A DNA stretch of 64,000 nucleotides from an uncultured Bradyrhizobium sp. (GCF_936928535.1 NZ_CAKZHY010000166.1:1-64000); one strand, 5' to 3'. Positions 39,123 through 48,406 are shown, counted from the first letter of the stretch. The notes: generated from the sequence alone by a model not told the origin. Program-made: numbers and translations.

Positions 39123-40988
39123 TTATGATTTCATGCCGAGGCTCCGCGACGCGTCTCCGATAAGCTCCCGGTGCGAAGTTCCCCAGAGCAGGACAGTCCC
39201 AAGGGCGGCAGAGAGAATCGAGGCGGCGAACACAGCTATTTTTGCGGCCGAGAAGTCAGTGGCGTTTGGAAATGCCTGACCGGCGATGAAGAGAGACATC
39301 GTGAAGCCAATCCCAGCGAGGGCTCCTGCCCCGCCCAACTGCCGCCACGAGTACTCGTCCGGCTTGACGGCTAGGCCTGTGCGTACAGCCGCGGCGGCCG
39401 CGAGGAAGACGCCGAGCGGCTTTCCTAAAGCGAGACCAGCGACGATCGCGGCCATGAGCCTGCCATGGCCGACGAAGACGCCTGGGTTGATCATCATTCC
39501 CGCATTCGCCAATGCGAAGATTGGGAGGATAGCGTAGCTCGATCGCGCGCCGGCATGTCGCAGCAGCCGATCGGCGGGCGACTCAAGTCTCTCGTAGATT
39601 GCCTCGAGCGCGTGCAGAGCCGAAGTAGAGGGGCCGTTCCTAAGAACTTCACCCTCGCGCCGAGCCTCGGACGCGATGATGGTGCTCGCCTGCGTCATCA
39701 GGGCTTCTAAGTTGGCGGGCGGTCGCGTCGGAATAAACAACGCAAGTACCACCCCGGCCAACGTAGGGTGCAGGCCGCCAGCGTATACGGACGCCCAAAG
39801 CGCAACGCCCAACAGGATGTAGGGCGACAGAAAGTAGACTCCAGATCGGCTCAGAAGCACCAGCGCAACTACAACTGTGGCGGCCGCAGCAAGGTAAGCC
39901 AGATGGATCTCACCAGAGTAAAACAGAGCGACGACGACGATCGCGCCGATGTCGTCAACGATGGCCGCCGCAGTGAGGAAGATACGCAGCTCCACAGGGA
40001 CGCGGGAGCCCATCACCGCGATCAAAGCAACCGCGAACGCGGTGTCGGTCGCCATCGGGACACCCCATCCGCGCGACCACGGCCCCGCTGGGATGATCAG
40101 CGCATACAGAAGCGCCGGTCCGACCATGCCGCCGAGCGCGGCCACGATCGGAAGCGCGGCCGAACGACGGCTTGCGAGATGGCCCACCGTCATCTCGCGC
40201 TTGACTTCCAATCCAACGACCAGGAAGAACACTGTTAACAGCCCGTCATTGACCCAATCGAAGATAGGCTTCCGAAAGGCTATGTTGCCCAAGCTCACGC
40301 CGAACTCGCGGCGCCAGAGCGCCTCGAAGTGCGGCCCGATGGGCGAGTTCGTCAAGATGATCGCCGCCACGGCCGCGAGGACGAGCAGAATGCCGGCTGA
40401 CGGCCCCCAGCTCGCAAAGTCCAAGGCAGCCGTACGAACGCGGTGACCGAGTGTGCCAAGCATCGCATCGACGAAAGAACTCTCGTCCCACGGCCCGTCG
40501 TAGCGCCGACGGTTGATGTAGAAACTTGGCGTGAATCTCACTCCGCTCGCGCGCGCGCTTGCGATGTCCGACTCCACTCTCGACCTCGCCCGCCGTACGG
40601 CTTCGCTCTCGCCAAGCGAGAGGTCCGCGTTCACACCGAGGTCTGCGGCCACCGCGAAGAGATCGTCTTCCGTGAGCTGCGCCGATCTCGTCATAAGCTT
40701 GATGTGCGCGGACCAGAACGCTTCGGGCGTCCGAGCGAGCTCAACGATCTGTGCAGCCCAGAATGAAAGACTGTTGTTCGCGAGCGGCTTGTGACGGAAC
40801 GCATAGCAGATGCGGTCGCCGAGTTGATCGCGCGCCTGCGCGATGCGATCGTTGGCAGCCCTGCAGTGCGGACACGCGTAGCTGCCGTACTCGACCAGCG
40901 AGATCTCGGCGTCGGGAGGGCCGAGCACATGTTCCGTATCGTGATCGACCGGTCGATCAAGTCGGCCTGACGGAAATATGAGCTTCAT
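39123..40988 (-). CDS. nhaA: DsbA-like thioredoxin domain fused to NhaA Na+/H+ antiporter
   Basis: N-terminal VEYGSYACPHCRAANDRIAQA (CPHC) and DsbA fold; C-terminal NhaA (DGLLTVFFLVVGLEVKREMTVG; ATDTAFAVALI; AAAIVDDIGAIVVVALFYS). Confidence 0.93.
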   Translation of the reverse strand: MKLIFPSGRLDRPVDHDTEHVLGPPDAEISLVEYGSYACPHCRAANDRIAQARDQLGDRICYAFRHKPLANNSLSFWAAQIVELARTPEAFWSAHIKLMTRSAQLTEDDLFAVAADLGVNADLSLGESEAVRRARSRVESDIASARASGVRFTPSFYINRRRYDGPWDESSFVDAMLGTLGHRVRTAALDFASWGPSAGILLVLAAVAAIILTNSPIGPHFEALWRREFGVSLGNIAFRKPIFDWVNDGLLTVFFLVVGLEVKREMTVGHLASRRSAALPIVAALGGMVGPALLYALIIPAGPWSRGWGVPMATDTAFAVALIAVMGSRVPVELRIFLTAAAIVDDIGAIVVVALFYSGEIHLAYLAAAATVVVALVLLSRSGVYFLSPYILLGVALWASVYAGGLHPTLAGVVLALFIPTRPPANLEALMTQASTIIASEARREGEVLRNGPSTSALHALEAIYERLESPADRLLRHAGARSSYAILPIFALANAGMMINPGVFVGHGRLMAAIVAGLALGKPLGVFLAAAAAVRTGLAVKPDEYSWRQLGGAGALAGIGFTMSLFIAGQAFPNATDFSAAKIAVFAASILSAALGTVLLWGTSHRELIGDASRSLGMKS

Positions 40989-41018
40989 CGCTGCGCGGTT
41001 CCGAGTGTTCGCGCCTGG

Positions 41019-42128
41019 CTACGACCTTGGCGCGGTCGTCGCGGTGTTGAAGATTTGGAATACGCCACCACCGGTTGTCGGCGTGTATGAAGTCCTTGTT
41101 TCGACGACGCTGCAGGAGAGCCCAGTAGGCTGCACGCGCGGCAGGAAGAGGCGCACCACCGTTCCGGCACCGGGCTCGCTCTCTATCCAGACCGCGCCAC
41201 CTTGTCTCTCAGCGAAGTGCCGGACCTGGGGGAGTCCGAGTCCGGTCCCGCTACCTTTGAGCTTTGTCGTGAAGTATGGGTTGAAGGCCTGCGAAAGGAC
41301 ATTCTCGGGCATGCCCTCTCCACGGTCGGCGACGACAATCTCGACAAACTCTCCCGCAGTTACGGTGGAAGCCTCGATGTTCCGCGCCACGATAGTAATC
41401 ACGCCGCCGGTTGGCATTGCATCGGCCGAGTTTCGGCAGAGATTGAGCAAGGCGAAGTACAGCTCTTCCGCGTCGGCATTGAAGGTCCATAAGGCAGGGA
41501 CGATTTCCGTGCGGACGGAAACGTCTGGACGCAGCACCCCGTCAAGCGTTCCCGCTATCAATGCGAGCTGACTGCCTGTTATACCATTGGACTTGGGGCG
41601 CGGCCTCGCTGCGTCAAGGAGCTGCCGGCTAAGCGACGCGCTTCGTGTGATCGCATGCTGCATTTTATCAACGATGGCCCTCCGGTACGCAGCATCGCTC
41701 TGACGCTCGATTTCCCGCAAACCGCTCCCGATGACGGTGAGAAGGTTATTGATGTCGTGAACGAACTGCCTCACGTCCGCTATCGTCTCCGCCATTGTCC
41801 CCCCGACCGCGTCTCGCGCCTCGCACTGCGGACCGGTATGGCGCAAAATCCCCGAAACCTCGCCGTCGGACCCGACGACTTGGATCTCCACACATTTAAA
41901 CGAGCGGCCGCCACCATCATCGTGCACGCAGCTCATCCTTCTCACCGCACGCTCCACTCCAACCGCAGCACCGTTCCCGTCCACGAGCACGACCACGTCC
42001 TCCAACGGCGGGCCCTCGACGCGGCCGGGGATTGTCTCGCCGATATGCATTTCGGGATCTCCTGGCATCGGATCGTTCGAGGTAACGTCGGCAACTCCAG
42101 CCGCCGCCGCGGACGGGCGACGATGCAT
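41019..42128 (-). CDS. PAS-type sensor histidine kinase
   Basis: VRQFVHDINNLLTVIGSGLREIERQ H-box; NLCRNSADAMPTGG N-box; GEGMPENVLSQAFNPYFTTK; GTGLGLPQVRHFAE. Confidence 0.87.
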   Translation of the reverse strand: MHRRPSAAAAGVADVTSNDPMPGDPEMHIGETIPGRVEGPPLEDVVVLVDGNGAAVGVERAVRRMSCVHDDGGGRSFKCVEIQVVGSDGEVSGILRHTGPQCEARDAVGGTMAETIADVRQFVHDINNLLTVIGSGLREIERQSDAAYRRAIVDKMQHAITRSASLSRQLLDAARPRPKSNGITGSQLALIAGTLDGVLRPDVSVRTEIVPALWTFNADAEELYFALLNLCRNSADAMPTGGVITIVARNIEASTVTAGEFVEIVVADRGEGMPENVLSQAFNPYFTTKLKGSGTGLGLPQVRHFAERQGGAVWIESEPGAGTVVRLFLPRVQPTGLSCSVVETRTSYTPTTGGGVFQIFNTATTAPRS

Positions 42129-42159
42129 CTACATTGGGCCAACCATGGTCGAAACCAAA

Positions 42160-42196
42160 ATCACCTCTCGCCATAAAGTCGATAGCCGACTGTTAT
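42160..42196 (-). promoter_or_regulatory. 11-bp-phased LysR/OxyR-like box, copy D
   Basis: Minus strand: ATAA-CAGTCGG-CTAT-CGACTTT-ATGG-CGAGAGG-TGAT, just upstream of the histidine kinase ORF. Confidence 0.6.
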
Positions 42197-42596
42197 CGGA
42201 ATAGCTCAGAAGTGTGCGGCGTGCTGCGGGCGCCAGTTACACCTAGTCGCCTCGGTCCAGTAGAACCCTTCGCGACTAAGAACGGGTGTTCACGCGACGA
42301 TCCTCTGCCCTGGTTCCAAGCCTCAGCAATAGCAATGGTGCCGTGGGCGTCCCGTTAGCCAAAAAGCGCCCGCCCGTTCCGCTGCGGTCGGAAGCGCGAT
42401 TGCCAGTGCGGCAGAGCATTTGCGGCGAGCTGCCCTTACTTTGCGGCTCCCCACTCGCACGGATATCCGGACGCCGATGACATCGGGCGAAGCAGCAGTC
42501 TGACCGCGTTCAGGCACCAATGCCAATGCGCGCGACAATTTTCCTCAACTAGCGGCACCATCGCGCTGCGCTCCCTTGGGCCCTAGCGGTCCGCCA

Positions 42597-42633
42597 ATAA
42601 TGGTCGTCTATCGACTTCATGGCGAGAGGTGAT
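42597..42633 (+). promoter_or_regulatory. 11-bp-phased LysR/OxyR-like box, copy E
   Basis: Plus strand: ATAA-TGGTCGT-CTAT-CGACTTC-ATGG-CGAGAGG-TGAT, ~60 bp upstream of the ATG at 42694. Confidence 0.6.
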
Positions 42634-42693
42634 TTCACTGGCCACCGCTGCAATGTCATTATCTCGCAGAGTTCCACTCTTATAGGATCTGCC

Positions 42694-43173
42694 ATGAACG
42701 CTCGACTTCGCATTTGCGCGTCTGCGCTCGCACTTGTGATTCCGATCGCAATTGCCGCGTCGTCCAAATCATCAGCCGCCCCAATTGTTAGTACGTCCAT
42801 CAAGGCGGCCATACCACCGTTGACGACAGATGTCCGCTCAAGGGTGCGGCCTGGTCATCCTCTTGAACCGGCAGCATACGGTCGTTCGGCCTACGATGGC
42901 TCTTGGGACCTCGTCTTCGTGACGCAACGAGGAACCTGCGATTCCAGCTACAGTTTTACTGTCGATGTAACCAACGGCATTGTTACGCATCCAAATCTCG
43001 TGAAGTTTCGGGGTTACGTCGCAAGGTCGGGCGCAGTTCGCGCCTCCGTGGAGGTCCACGACAAATATGCCGCGGGTACTGGCAAACTGTTCGCGACCAC
43101 CGGTCGAGGGACCTGGAGCGGCCACTCAGGATCAGCGCGCTGCTCAGGCTACTGGTCTGCACAACGTAATTGA
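42694..43173 (+). CDS. secreted hypothetical protein
   Basis: MNARLRICASALALVIPIAIAASSKSSAAP signal peptide; YDGSWDLVFVTQRGTCDSSYSFTVDVTNGIV...GKLFATTGRGTWSGHSGSARCSGYWSAQRN. Confidence 0.7.
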   Translation: MNARLRICASALALVIPIAIAASSKSSAAPIVSTSIKAAIPPLTTDVRSRVRPGHPLEPAAYGRSAYDGSWDLVFVTQRGTCDSSYSFTVDVTNGIVTHPNLVKFRGYVARSGAVRASVEVHDKYAAGTGKLFATTGRGTWSGHSGSARCSGYWSAQRN

Positions 43174-43271
43174 AGACGCAATGTCGCCACGCACCCTACT
43201 AGACTCTGGCCGGAACGCTATTGCCGATATGCCATCTTACCGGAGGGTAGTGAGCCGGAAACCATAATGGA

Positions 43272-44135
43272 ATGAGATCTCCCAAACTAGCTAGCGTTGC
43301 CGTCCTGCTTAGCTTGCTCTCAGCTGCTTCCGACGGGGCAATGCGGCCGCAGACGCCTCGTTCCATGAGCGAGTCCATCCAGCCGGACGACGTCGCGCCC
43401 CTTGATGCTGGTCGACTGGCGTTGGTGATTGGCAATTCAGCCTATCCCGATGCGGACTTTCCTCTTCCTCAAATAACACGCGATACGGAAGCCTTGACAA
43501 ATGCTCTTCGCGAGGACGGCTTTTTCGTCGATGCACTTGAGAATACGACGCGTCTCGGAATGACCCGTGCAATCGATCATCTAAAAGAACGACTGCGTTC
43601 GAACTCAACTGTGTTGGTTTATTTCGGAGGTTACGGCATCCAATCTGACGGACAGAATTACCTAATCCCCATCGATGCGACGATTTGGAGTGAAGAGGAC
43701 GTTCGTCGACAAGGTGTAAGCATCGACCACCTCCTTTCGCAACTACGCAATTCCGGAGCACGCGTTAGGCTCGCAGTGATTGAGGCCTCACGCCGCAATC
43801 CGTACGAGCGACGCTTTAGGACTTATTCACATGGGTTGGCCCCCATTCTACCGGCCGAGAACGCACTTGTCCTGAGCTCAGCCGGGCCTGGTGAAGTAGT
43901 CGAAGATCCTGAAGGACTGCATAGTCAGCTGATTAGCGCTCTGCTTGCGCAGATGGAACCCTCAAGGGAGATCAAGGAAGTCTTCAATAATACTCGAAAC
44001 GCGGTGGTGGCTGCTACTCGGGGCCAACAGATTCCAATTGTGTTATCTACGCTGACGGAGAGTTTCCATCTTTCGCCGGCGCAGATCGACGCTCCCGCCT
44101 ACTCCGTCGGCTCTGCGGTTAGTGGTCATCGGTGA
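43272..44135 (+). CDS. caspase-like (peptidase C14 fold) protein with substituted catalytic dyad
   Basis: RLALVIGNSAYPDADFPLPQITRDTEALTNALREDGFFV...VLVYFGGYGIQSDGQNYLIPIDA...VRLAVIEASRRNPYERRFR; p20-like core with Y at the usual H and S at the usual C. Confidence 0.85.
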   Translation: MRSPKLASVAVLLSLLSAASDGAMRPQTPRSMSESIQPDDVAPLDAGRLALVIGNSAYPDADFPLPQITRDTEALTNALREDGFFVDALENTTRLGMTRAIDHLKERLRSNSTVLVYFGGYGIQSDGQNYLIPIDATIWSEEDVRRQGVSIDHLLSQLRNSGARVRLAVIEASRRNPYERRFRTYSHGLAPILPAENALVLSSAGPGEVVEDPEGLHSQLISALLAQMEPSREIKEVFNNTRNAVVAATRGQQIPIVLSTLTESFHLSPAQIDAPAYSVGSAVSGHR

Positions 44136-44159
44136 CGGCGCCTCTTCGAGAACCTGACG

Positions 44160-44426
44160 ATGGACGAGGAGAACCTTATCGCTTCCCTCGAGACGCAGCT
44201 TGATTTGATCAAGCGCGTTGGTCTCGCACTTTACACCCAAGCTCCGGACCGGGGAGTACTAAGCTTTGGCATCATACCGCAAGTGCTCGTACACGCTCTC
44301 GCCGAGAGACGTCGTCGAGAGCGCCGTTCCAAACTCAGCTATATTCCAGCAATGTGGGACCGCTCTCCTGAAGCAGGAGCCTCAGCTCGGCAGACTGCCT
44401 CCCCAGCGCCAATCCTACAGGCATAG
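44160..44426 (+). CDS. small hypothetical protein
   Basis: 88-aa ORF 24 bp downstream of the caspase-like gene, same strand: MDEENLIASLETQLDLIKRVGLALYTQAPDRG... Confidence 0.35.
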   Translation: MDEENLIASLETQLDLIKRVGLALYTQAPDRGVLSFGIIPQVLVHALAERRRRERRSKLSYIPAMWDRSPEAGASARQTASPAPILQA

Positions 44427-44721
44427 TCTCGATAGCCTAAGGTGATTGGACGGTCCGGGACCGGGCGTCTAGCTTTCTACAACAAAATTGTACTGCCAAT
44501 TGCCTGCGCTGCTGAGCACCTGCGTCGTGCTCCCCGCGAGGGCCGGCGCTGGCGCTGCATTTGCGGCTATCGATGCAGCGTCACGGAGAACGTTACCAGC
44601 TACATCGAGCGACAGCGGGTGGAGATACTGAATTGACTCCGCCTTCTTTCGCTCCATCCGCCGCAGCTAAGTGGACGCGACCGCAACAGCCAAAGCTCTT
44701 TGCAAAGGAGGAGACCCTACC

Positions 44722-45234
44722 ATGGCAGGGACTACAGAACGCACAATACTGGCGGGGGGTTGCTTCTGGGGAATGCAGCAACTGCTAAGACGATTGCCTG
44801 GTGTCATCTCAACGCGGGCGGGCTACTCGGGCGGCGCCGTCAAGAACGCCACGTACCGCGATCACGGCACGCACGCCGAAGCGCTTGAGATCGTGTTCGA
44901 CCCGCGTCAGGCGACCTTCCGAGAGTTGCTCGAGTTCTTCTTCCAGATCCACGACCCAACGACCATGGACCGGCAAGGAAACGACCGAGGTACAAGCTAC
45001 AGGTCGGCGATTTTCTACACGAGCGACGAACAGCTTCGCGTAGCCCAAGAAACCATCTCCGACGTTGAAGTCTCGGGGCTGTGGCCAGGCAAGGTCGTAA
45101 CGGAGCTTTCGCCCGCTGGCGAGTTTTGGGAGGCCGAGCCTGAGCACCAAGATTACCTGGAACGCCATCCGAACGGCTACACCTGCCATTTCGTCCGGCC
45201 CCAGTGGAAGTTGCCACGCAAGACCACTGCCTGA
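44722..45234 (+). CDS. msrA: peptide methionine sulfoxide reductase A
   Basis: [31 protein letters not shown]...[17 protein letters not shown]...[27 protein letters not shown]. Start set at MAGTTERT. Confidence 0.95.
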   Translation: MAGTTERTILAGGCFWGMQQLLRRLPGVISTRAGYSGGAVKNATYRDHGTHAEALEIVFDPRQATFRELLEFFFQIHDPTTMDRQGNDRGTSYRSAIFYTSDEQLRVAQETISDVEVSGLWPGKVVTELSPAGEFWEAEPEHQDYLERHPNGYTCHFVRPQWKLPRKTTA

Positions 45235-45986
45235 GCAATCGCGCTTTCGGCGGCTGACGAAACGCACGTGCGTGGCGAAGGCGCGTTCCGAACTCATCTC
45301 GTGATGACTAGCGATGGCCTGGGGGGCCTGGTCGCCAGGCGGCGCTCGCGCGAGCTTGAGTGGTTGTACGGCGAGGTCCGAAAAACGAGCAAGAGGCTGG
45401 ACCACCCTCTTTCCCCGGCGCGAACGTGCATGCAGCCGATGTGAGAAATGCGAGCCCTCGCGGACCCCGCTTACTGAGCGATCCTGAAGGGCTACAGCTT
45501 TTCGATGAGCCGTACACCTTCCTATCCGGTCCTTCTTTTAGACATTCTCGGGCGCGGTCCATAGCGCGATCGGCATCACGAGGCGAGATACAGTCGGAAC
45601 AAGGTCGACACGATCGACAGGTCGCATTGGGGCCTGCGGCGCGATAAGGATCACGCTTGCGGCATGTGGCGGTAAAACTGCTCTTAATCATCACCCCGCG
45701 GTCTTTCGTTACAGAGAGGAGGCCAGAGCGGCTGCGCTAGCCGCGTCGCCCCCCGACTGCCGACCGACCCGCTACGTCCGTTGGTATCCAGCAGCTAACG
45801 CTTATGCCCAGCTATGCCCGGACTGCGGTCGACAGCCCCCGTCTTTCTGTCGAGCCACAAGGCACGAGGCGCGCCAGAGCATCGACCCTGCGGTATGGCG
45901 TGGGGCCTTAGCCTGAAGTAAAGCCCCAGTCCACGAATAGACGTTGCGCTCCCCGGCTCCGCAGCCCGCAATTATGCAGTCGGGGG

Positions 45987-47081
45987 CTATTCATTGGTAA
46001 AGCCCACAACCGGACAATTGACTAGATTGCCCGTCGTCTTCACCGGCCCTCCCGCAGGGCTCACCAGTAAGCCCGCCGCGCTTTTGGCTTCAAGATCGTC
46101 GCCGTCAGTGATGAGTTTCCTTTGATCCTTCACGATAGCTTCTTTGGTCCACTCGGCTATCCGCACGTCCCACATTGGAGAGTATCCGGCACTAATCTCC
46201 GTGAAGTGTGCGAGGATGTCGAGCGAAGGCCCCTCTCCCTTGATAGCACTGTTGAGTCCCTGGCGATTTGGATCCTCCACACCCATGCTGCCATTCAAAA
46301 TCGTGTAGATCACCTCAATCGCGCCGCTCTGTAGAATGTCGCTTTCCGCAGGTGCAAAGGTAGACGACTCAAGGGTCGCCGATTCCTCGGAATTTGCGTC
46401 AAAACTAAGATAACGCAGGTGTTTTCCGTTCGCGAATCCAAAACGAAGTTTCAAGTCGACAGTGCCCTTATCAGGACAAATACTTGATACGGAGTCCGTC
46501 ACGAGGGAGTAATCGGGGCTGCCGTTGCAAAATGCAATTTTGTCCGGCCCGACATCGAACGCGATGATCGGCGCATTGAAAACAATATTCATACGATTAG
46601 CTACCCGCACCAGTGGACTGTAGTGCGCATCCCCAATAGAACCGGCTCGGGCTGTCTTAGGAGGAAAAAACTTGGGCGCGTCCCCACCGACCAACTTCTG
46701 CGAAGGCGAGAAATCGACCCGCCCCGATTCAAACGTGAAGTTACCCGTGTCGTCCATTTCAGCAACCCGTGTGCTCTTCAGGTCCTTGGCATCAGCGAGA
46801 CTCGGCGCCCACGTAAGCCCCATCTCTTTTGAAGTAGCGTAATCGCTTACGTCGGTGAGCACGAACCAAACGGTCTCTCCCGACGCAAGACGGCCGCGAT
46901 GGAGCGGTAGCGTCACCACCTCTCGTACTAGGTCCACCTGGCCCGACGTAAGAAATTGTTTTGTGAGCTTTTTGCCAGCGATTGGGTCGGCCGCGAGACT
47001 TACATGAGGTATCGAAAACGACACCACAAGCATCACCATCGACCCGCAAACGCATCTGACGAGCTTCCCGCTAGGCTTCAT
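45987..47081 (-). CDS. secreted hypothetical protein in operon-like arrangement with two P460 cytochromes
   Basis: Signal peptide (VCGSMVMLVVSFSIPHVSLAA); 364 aa; same strand, ~70 bp after 47151..47723. Confidence 0.6.
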   Translation of the reverse strand: MKPSGKLVRCVCGSMVMLVVSFSIPHVSLAADPIAGKKLTKQFLTSGQVDLVREVVTLPLHRGRLASGETVWFVLTDVSDYATSKEMGLTWAPSLADAKDLKSTRVAEMDDTGNFTFESGRVDFSPSQKLVGGDAPKFFPPKTARAGSIGDAHYSPLVRVANRMNIVFNAPIIAFDVGPDKIAFCNGSPDYSLVTDSVSSICPDKGTVDLKLRFGFANGKHLRYLSFDANSEESATLESSTFAPAESDILQSGAIEVIYTILNGSMGVEDPNRQGLNSAIKGEGPSLDILAHFTEISAGYSPMWDVRIAEWTKEAIVKDQRKLITDGDDLEAKSAAGLLVSPAGGPVKTTGNLVNCPVVGFTNE

Positions 47082-47150
47082 GACGCTACTTTCCTTGCAT
47101 CACGTCTGGTTTTGCACAGGTGATATTGCAGCTAGTTCGCCGACGGCCTG

Positions 47151-47723
47151 TCACTTTTTGAGTCCAGGATAGCCTTGAACATAGATCCAGTCGGTCGCTT
47201 TCGCAGGGATGTGGCAACCTAGACAATCTGAGCGGAAGTTCGTTGAGGTCGTTTTCATCGGATCACCCGCATCAAACCAGGACCAGCCCCAACCATTGCC
47301 CCACAACTTGTTACCGGGGTGGCTGTCCTTGCCGTCCTTCACCATCATGAACCATCCTTTTAGGCTTTGCTGATGGCTAACGGTCCCAGTCGTCATTTCC
47401 GAAGTGGCCGCGGCGTACACCTCTTTCACCAAGATCGAACCCTCCGGAAATTTGCCAGTCGCCCGATAGGCCGCCGCAGTGCCGGGCGACGCGTAGACCA
47501 CGTGCATCTCCTTAGCGCCTTTGTCACCTGCAACAGACCAGCTCCCAAGGAATTCGTAAGCCGTTCGGTAGTCCTTCGGGATATGCATGTTGCCTGCCCC
47601 GTCGACGAGTTGCTCCTGCGCAGGCGCGGCCTGGCTCGGTCCGAGCTGCGATACGAGGCACCCGACGGTCACGGCAATGAATGAAGCGGACACAACGGCC
47701 GCACTTCCGAGAAATTTCATCAC
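47151..47723 (-). CDS. cytochrome P460-family protein
   Basis: FPEGSILVKEVYAAAT...GWFMMVKDGKDSHPGNKLWGNGWGWSWFD...SDCLGCHIPAKATDWIYVQGYPGLKK; signal peptide. Confidence 0.8.
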   Translation of the reverse strand: MMKFLGSAAVVSASFIAVTVGCLVSQLGPSQAAPAQEQLVDGAGNMHIPKDYRTAYEFLGSWSVAGDKGAKEMHVVYASPGTAAAYRATGKFPEGSILVKEVYAAATSEMTTGTVSHQQSLKGWFMMVKDGKDSHPGNKLWGNGWGWSWFDAGDPMKTTSTNFRSDCLGCHIPAKATDWIYVQGYPGLKK

Positions 47724-47731
47724 GGTTCTCC

Positions 47732-48406
47732 CTACTTCTTGATAGACGGATTCTCGTTGGGCGGCATTTTCTTGGAGTGATTCTGGCCGGGCGGTAGCGG
47801 CACTTCGTCAAGCAACGCGTAGAACTGCGTCCATACGTCGTCCCGCTTCGCGTTTGCGATGTGACAATAGCCGCATTCCTCGACAGGCCGGACTTTCGCA
47901 GAGGCGGCCTTTGGTTCAAAATGGTTGAAGTTGAAATAGCCCCAGCCGTGACTTGCCTTATATCTTTCGGAGTCCTTGACAGTCACATCCGCACCGTTGA
48001 AGGGACCCGGGAAGAACCCTTTACCCGATGGCTCAGTTCTCGAACCGTCCGGATTGGTGGCGGGCTGCAAGAGCTGCAGTTCCTTCACAAAAATCGTTCC
48101 TTCAGGAAAGACTCCCGTTTTTTTGTAGATCTCGTAAGAGCCAGGCTCGATATATACGTTGTGAAATTCCGGGAAATTAGCCTGGGGCGGGTTTAAGAAA
48201 TTGGGTGTTGTTGGGGATCCAACGTAAACCCATTCGTGAAAATTCTTCGGCAGAATGAGGTCGCCGTCTTTCGTGTATTCAGGAAGATAGCGGCCGGTCG
48301 CGTGCCAATCGTCGGGTGGTGGTAGTTGCGGTTGCTGCGCGAAAACTGCGGTTGCTAGAGCGCCAACGCCAAGGACGGTGGAAAGTGCCAATACGGTGCG
48401 TCTCAT
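47732..48406 (-). CDS. cytochrome P460-family protein
   Basis: PEGTIFVKELQLLQPAT...GWGYFNFN...ECGYCHIANAKRDDVWTQFYALLDE; signal peptide. Confidence 0.8.
   Translation of the reverse strand: MRRTVLALSTVLGVGALATAVFAQQPQLPPPDDWHATGRYLPEYTKDGDLILPKNFHEWVYVGSPTTPNFLNPPQANFPEFHNVYIEPGSYEIYKKTGVFPEGTIFVKELQLLQPATNPDGSRTEPSGKGFFPGPFNGADVTVKDSERYKASHGWGYFNFNHFEPKAASAKVRPVEECGYCHIANAKRDDVWTQFYALLDEVPLPPGQNHSKKMPPNENPSIKK

Noticed and set aside
39768-40238. 156-aa and 165-aa plus-strand ORFs in 39768..40446
   Set aside because: Antisense shadow frames of the DsbA-NhaA gene.
32142-42633. The motif copies contain ATG followed by GCnARAGGTGATTT, i.e. a shared M-(A/S)-(K/R)-G-D-F peptide start
   Set aside because: No Shine-Dalgarno precedes the ATG, similarity stops after GATTT, and copy A does not keep the peptide; best explained as part of the phased DNA element.
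45240-45980. ORFs between msrA and the 364-aa gene (e.g. 45308..45694 minus, 45360..45647 plus)
   Set aside because: Overlapping, low-complexity Arg/Pro/Ser-rich translations with no family resemblance.
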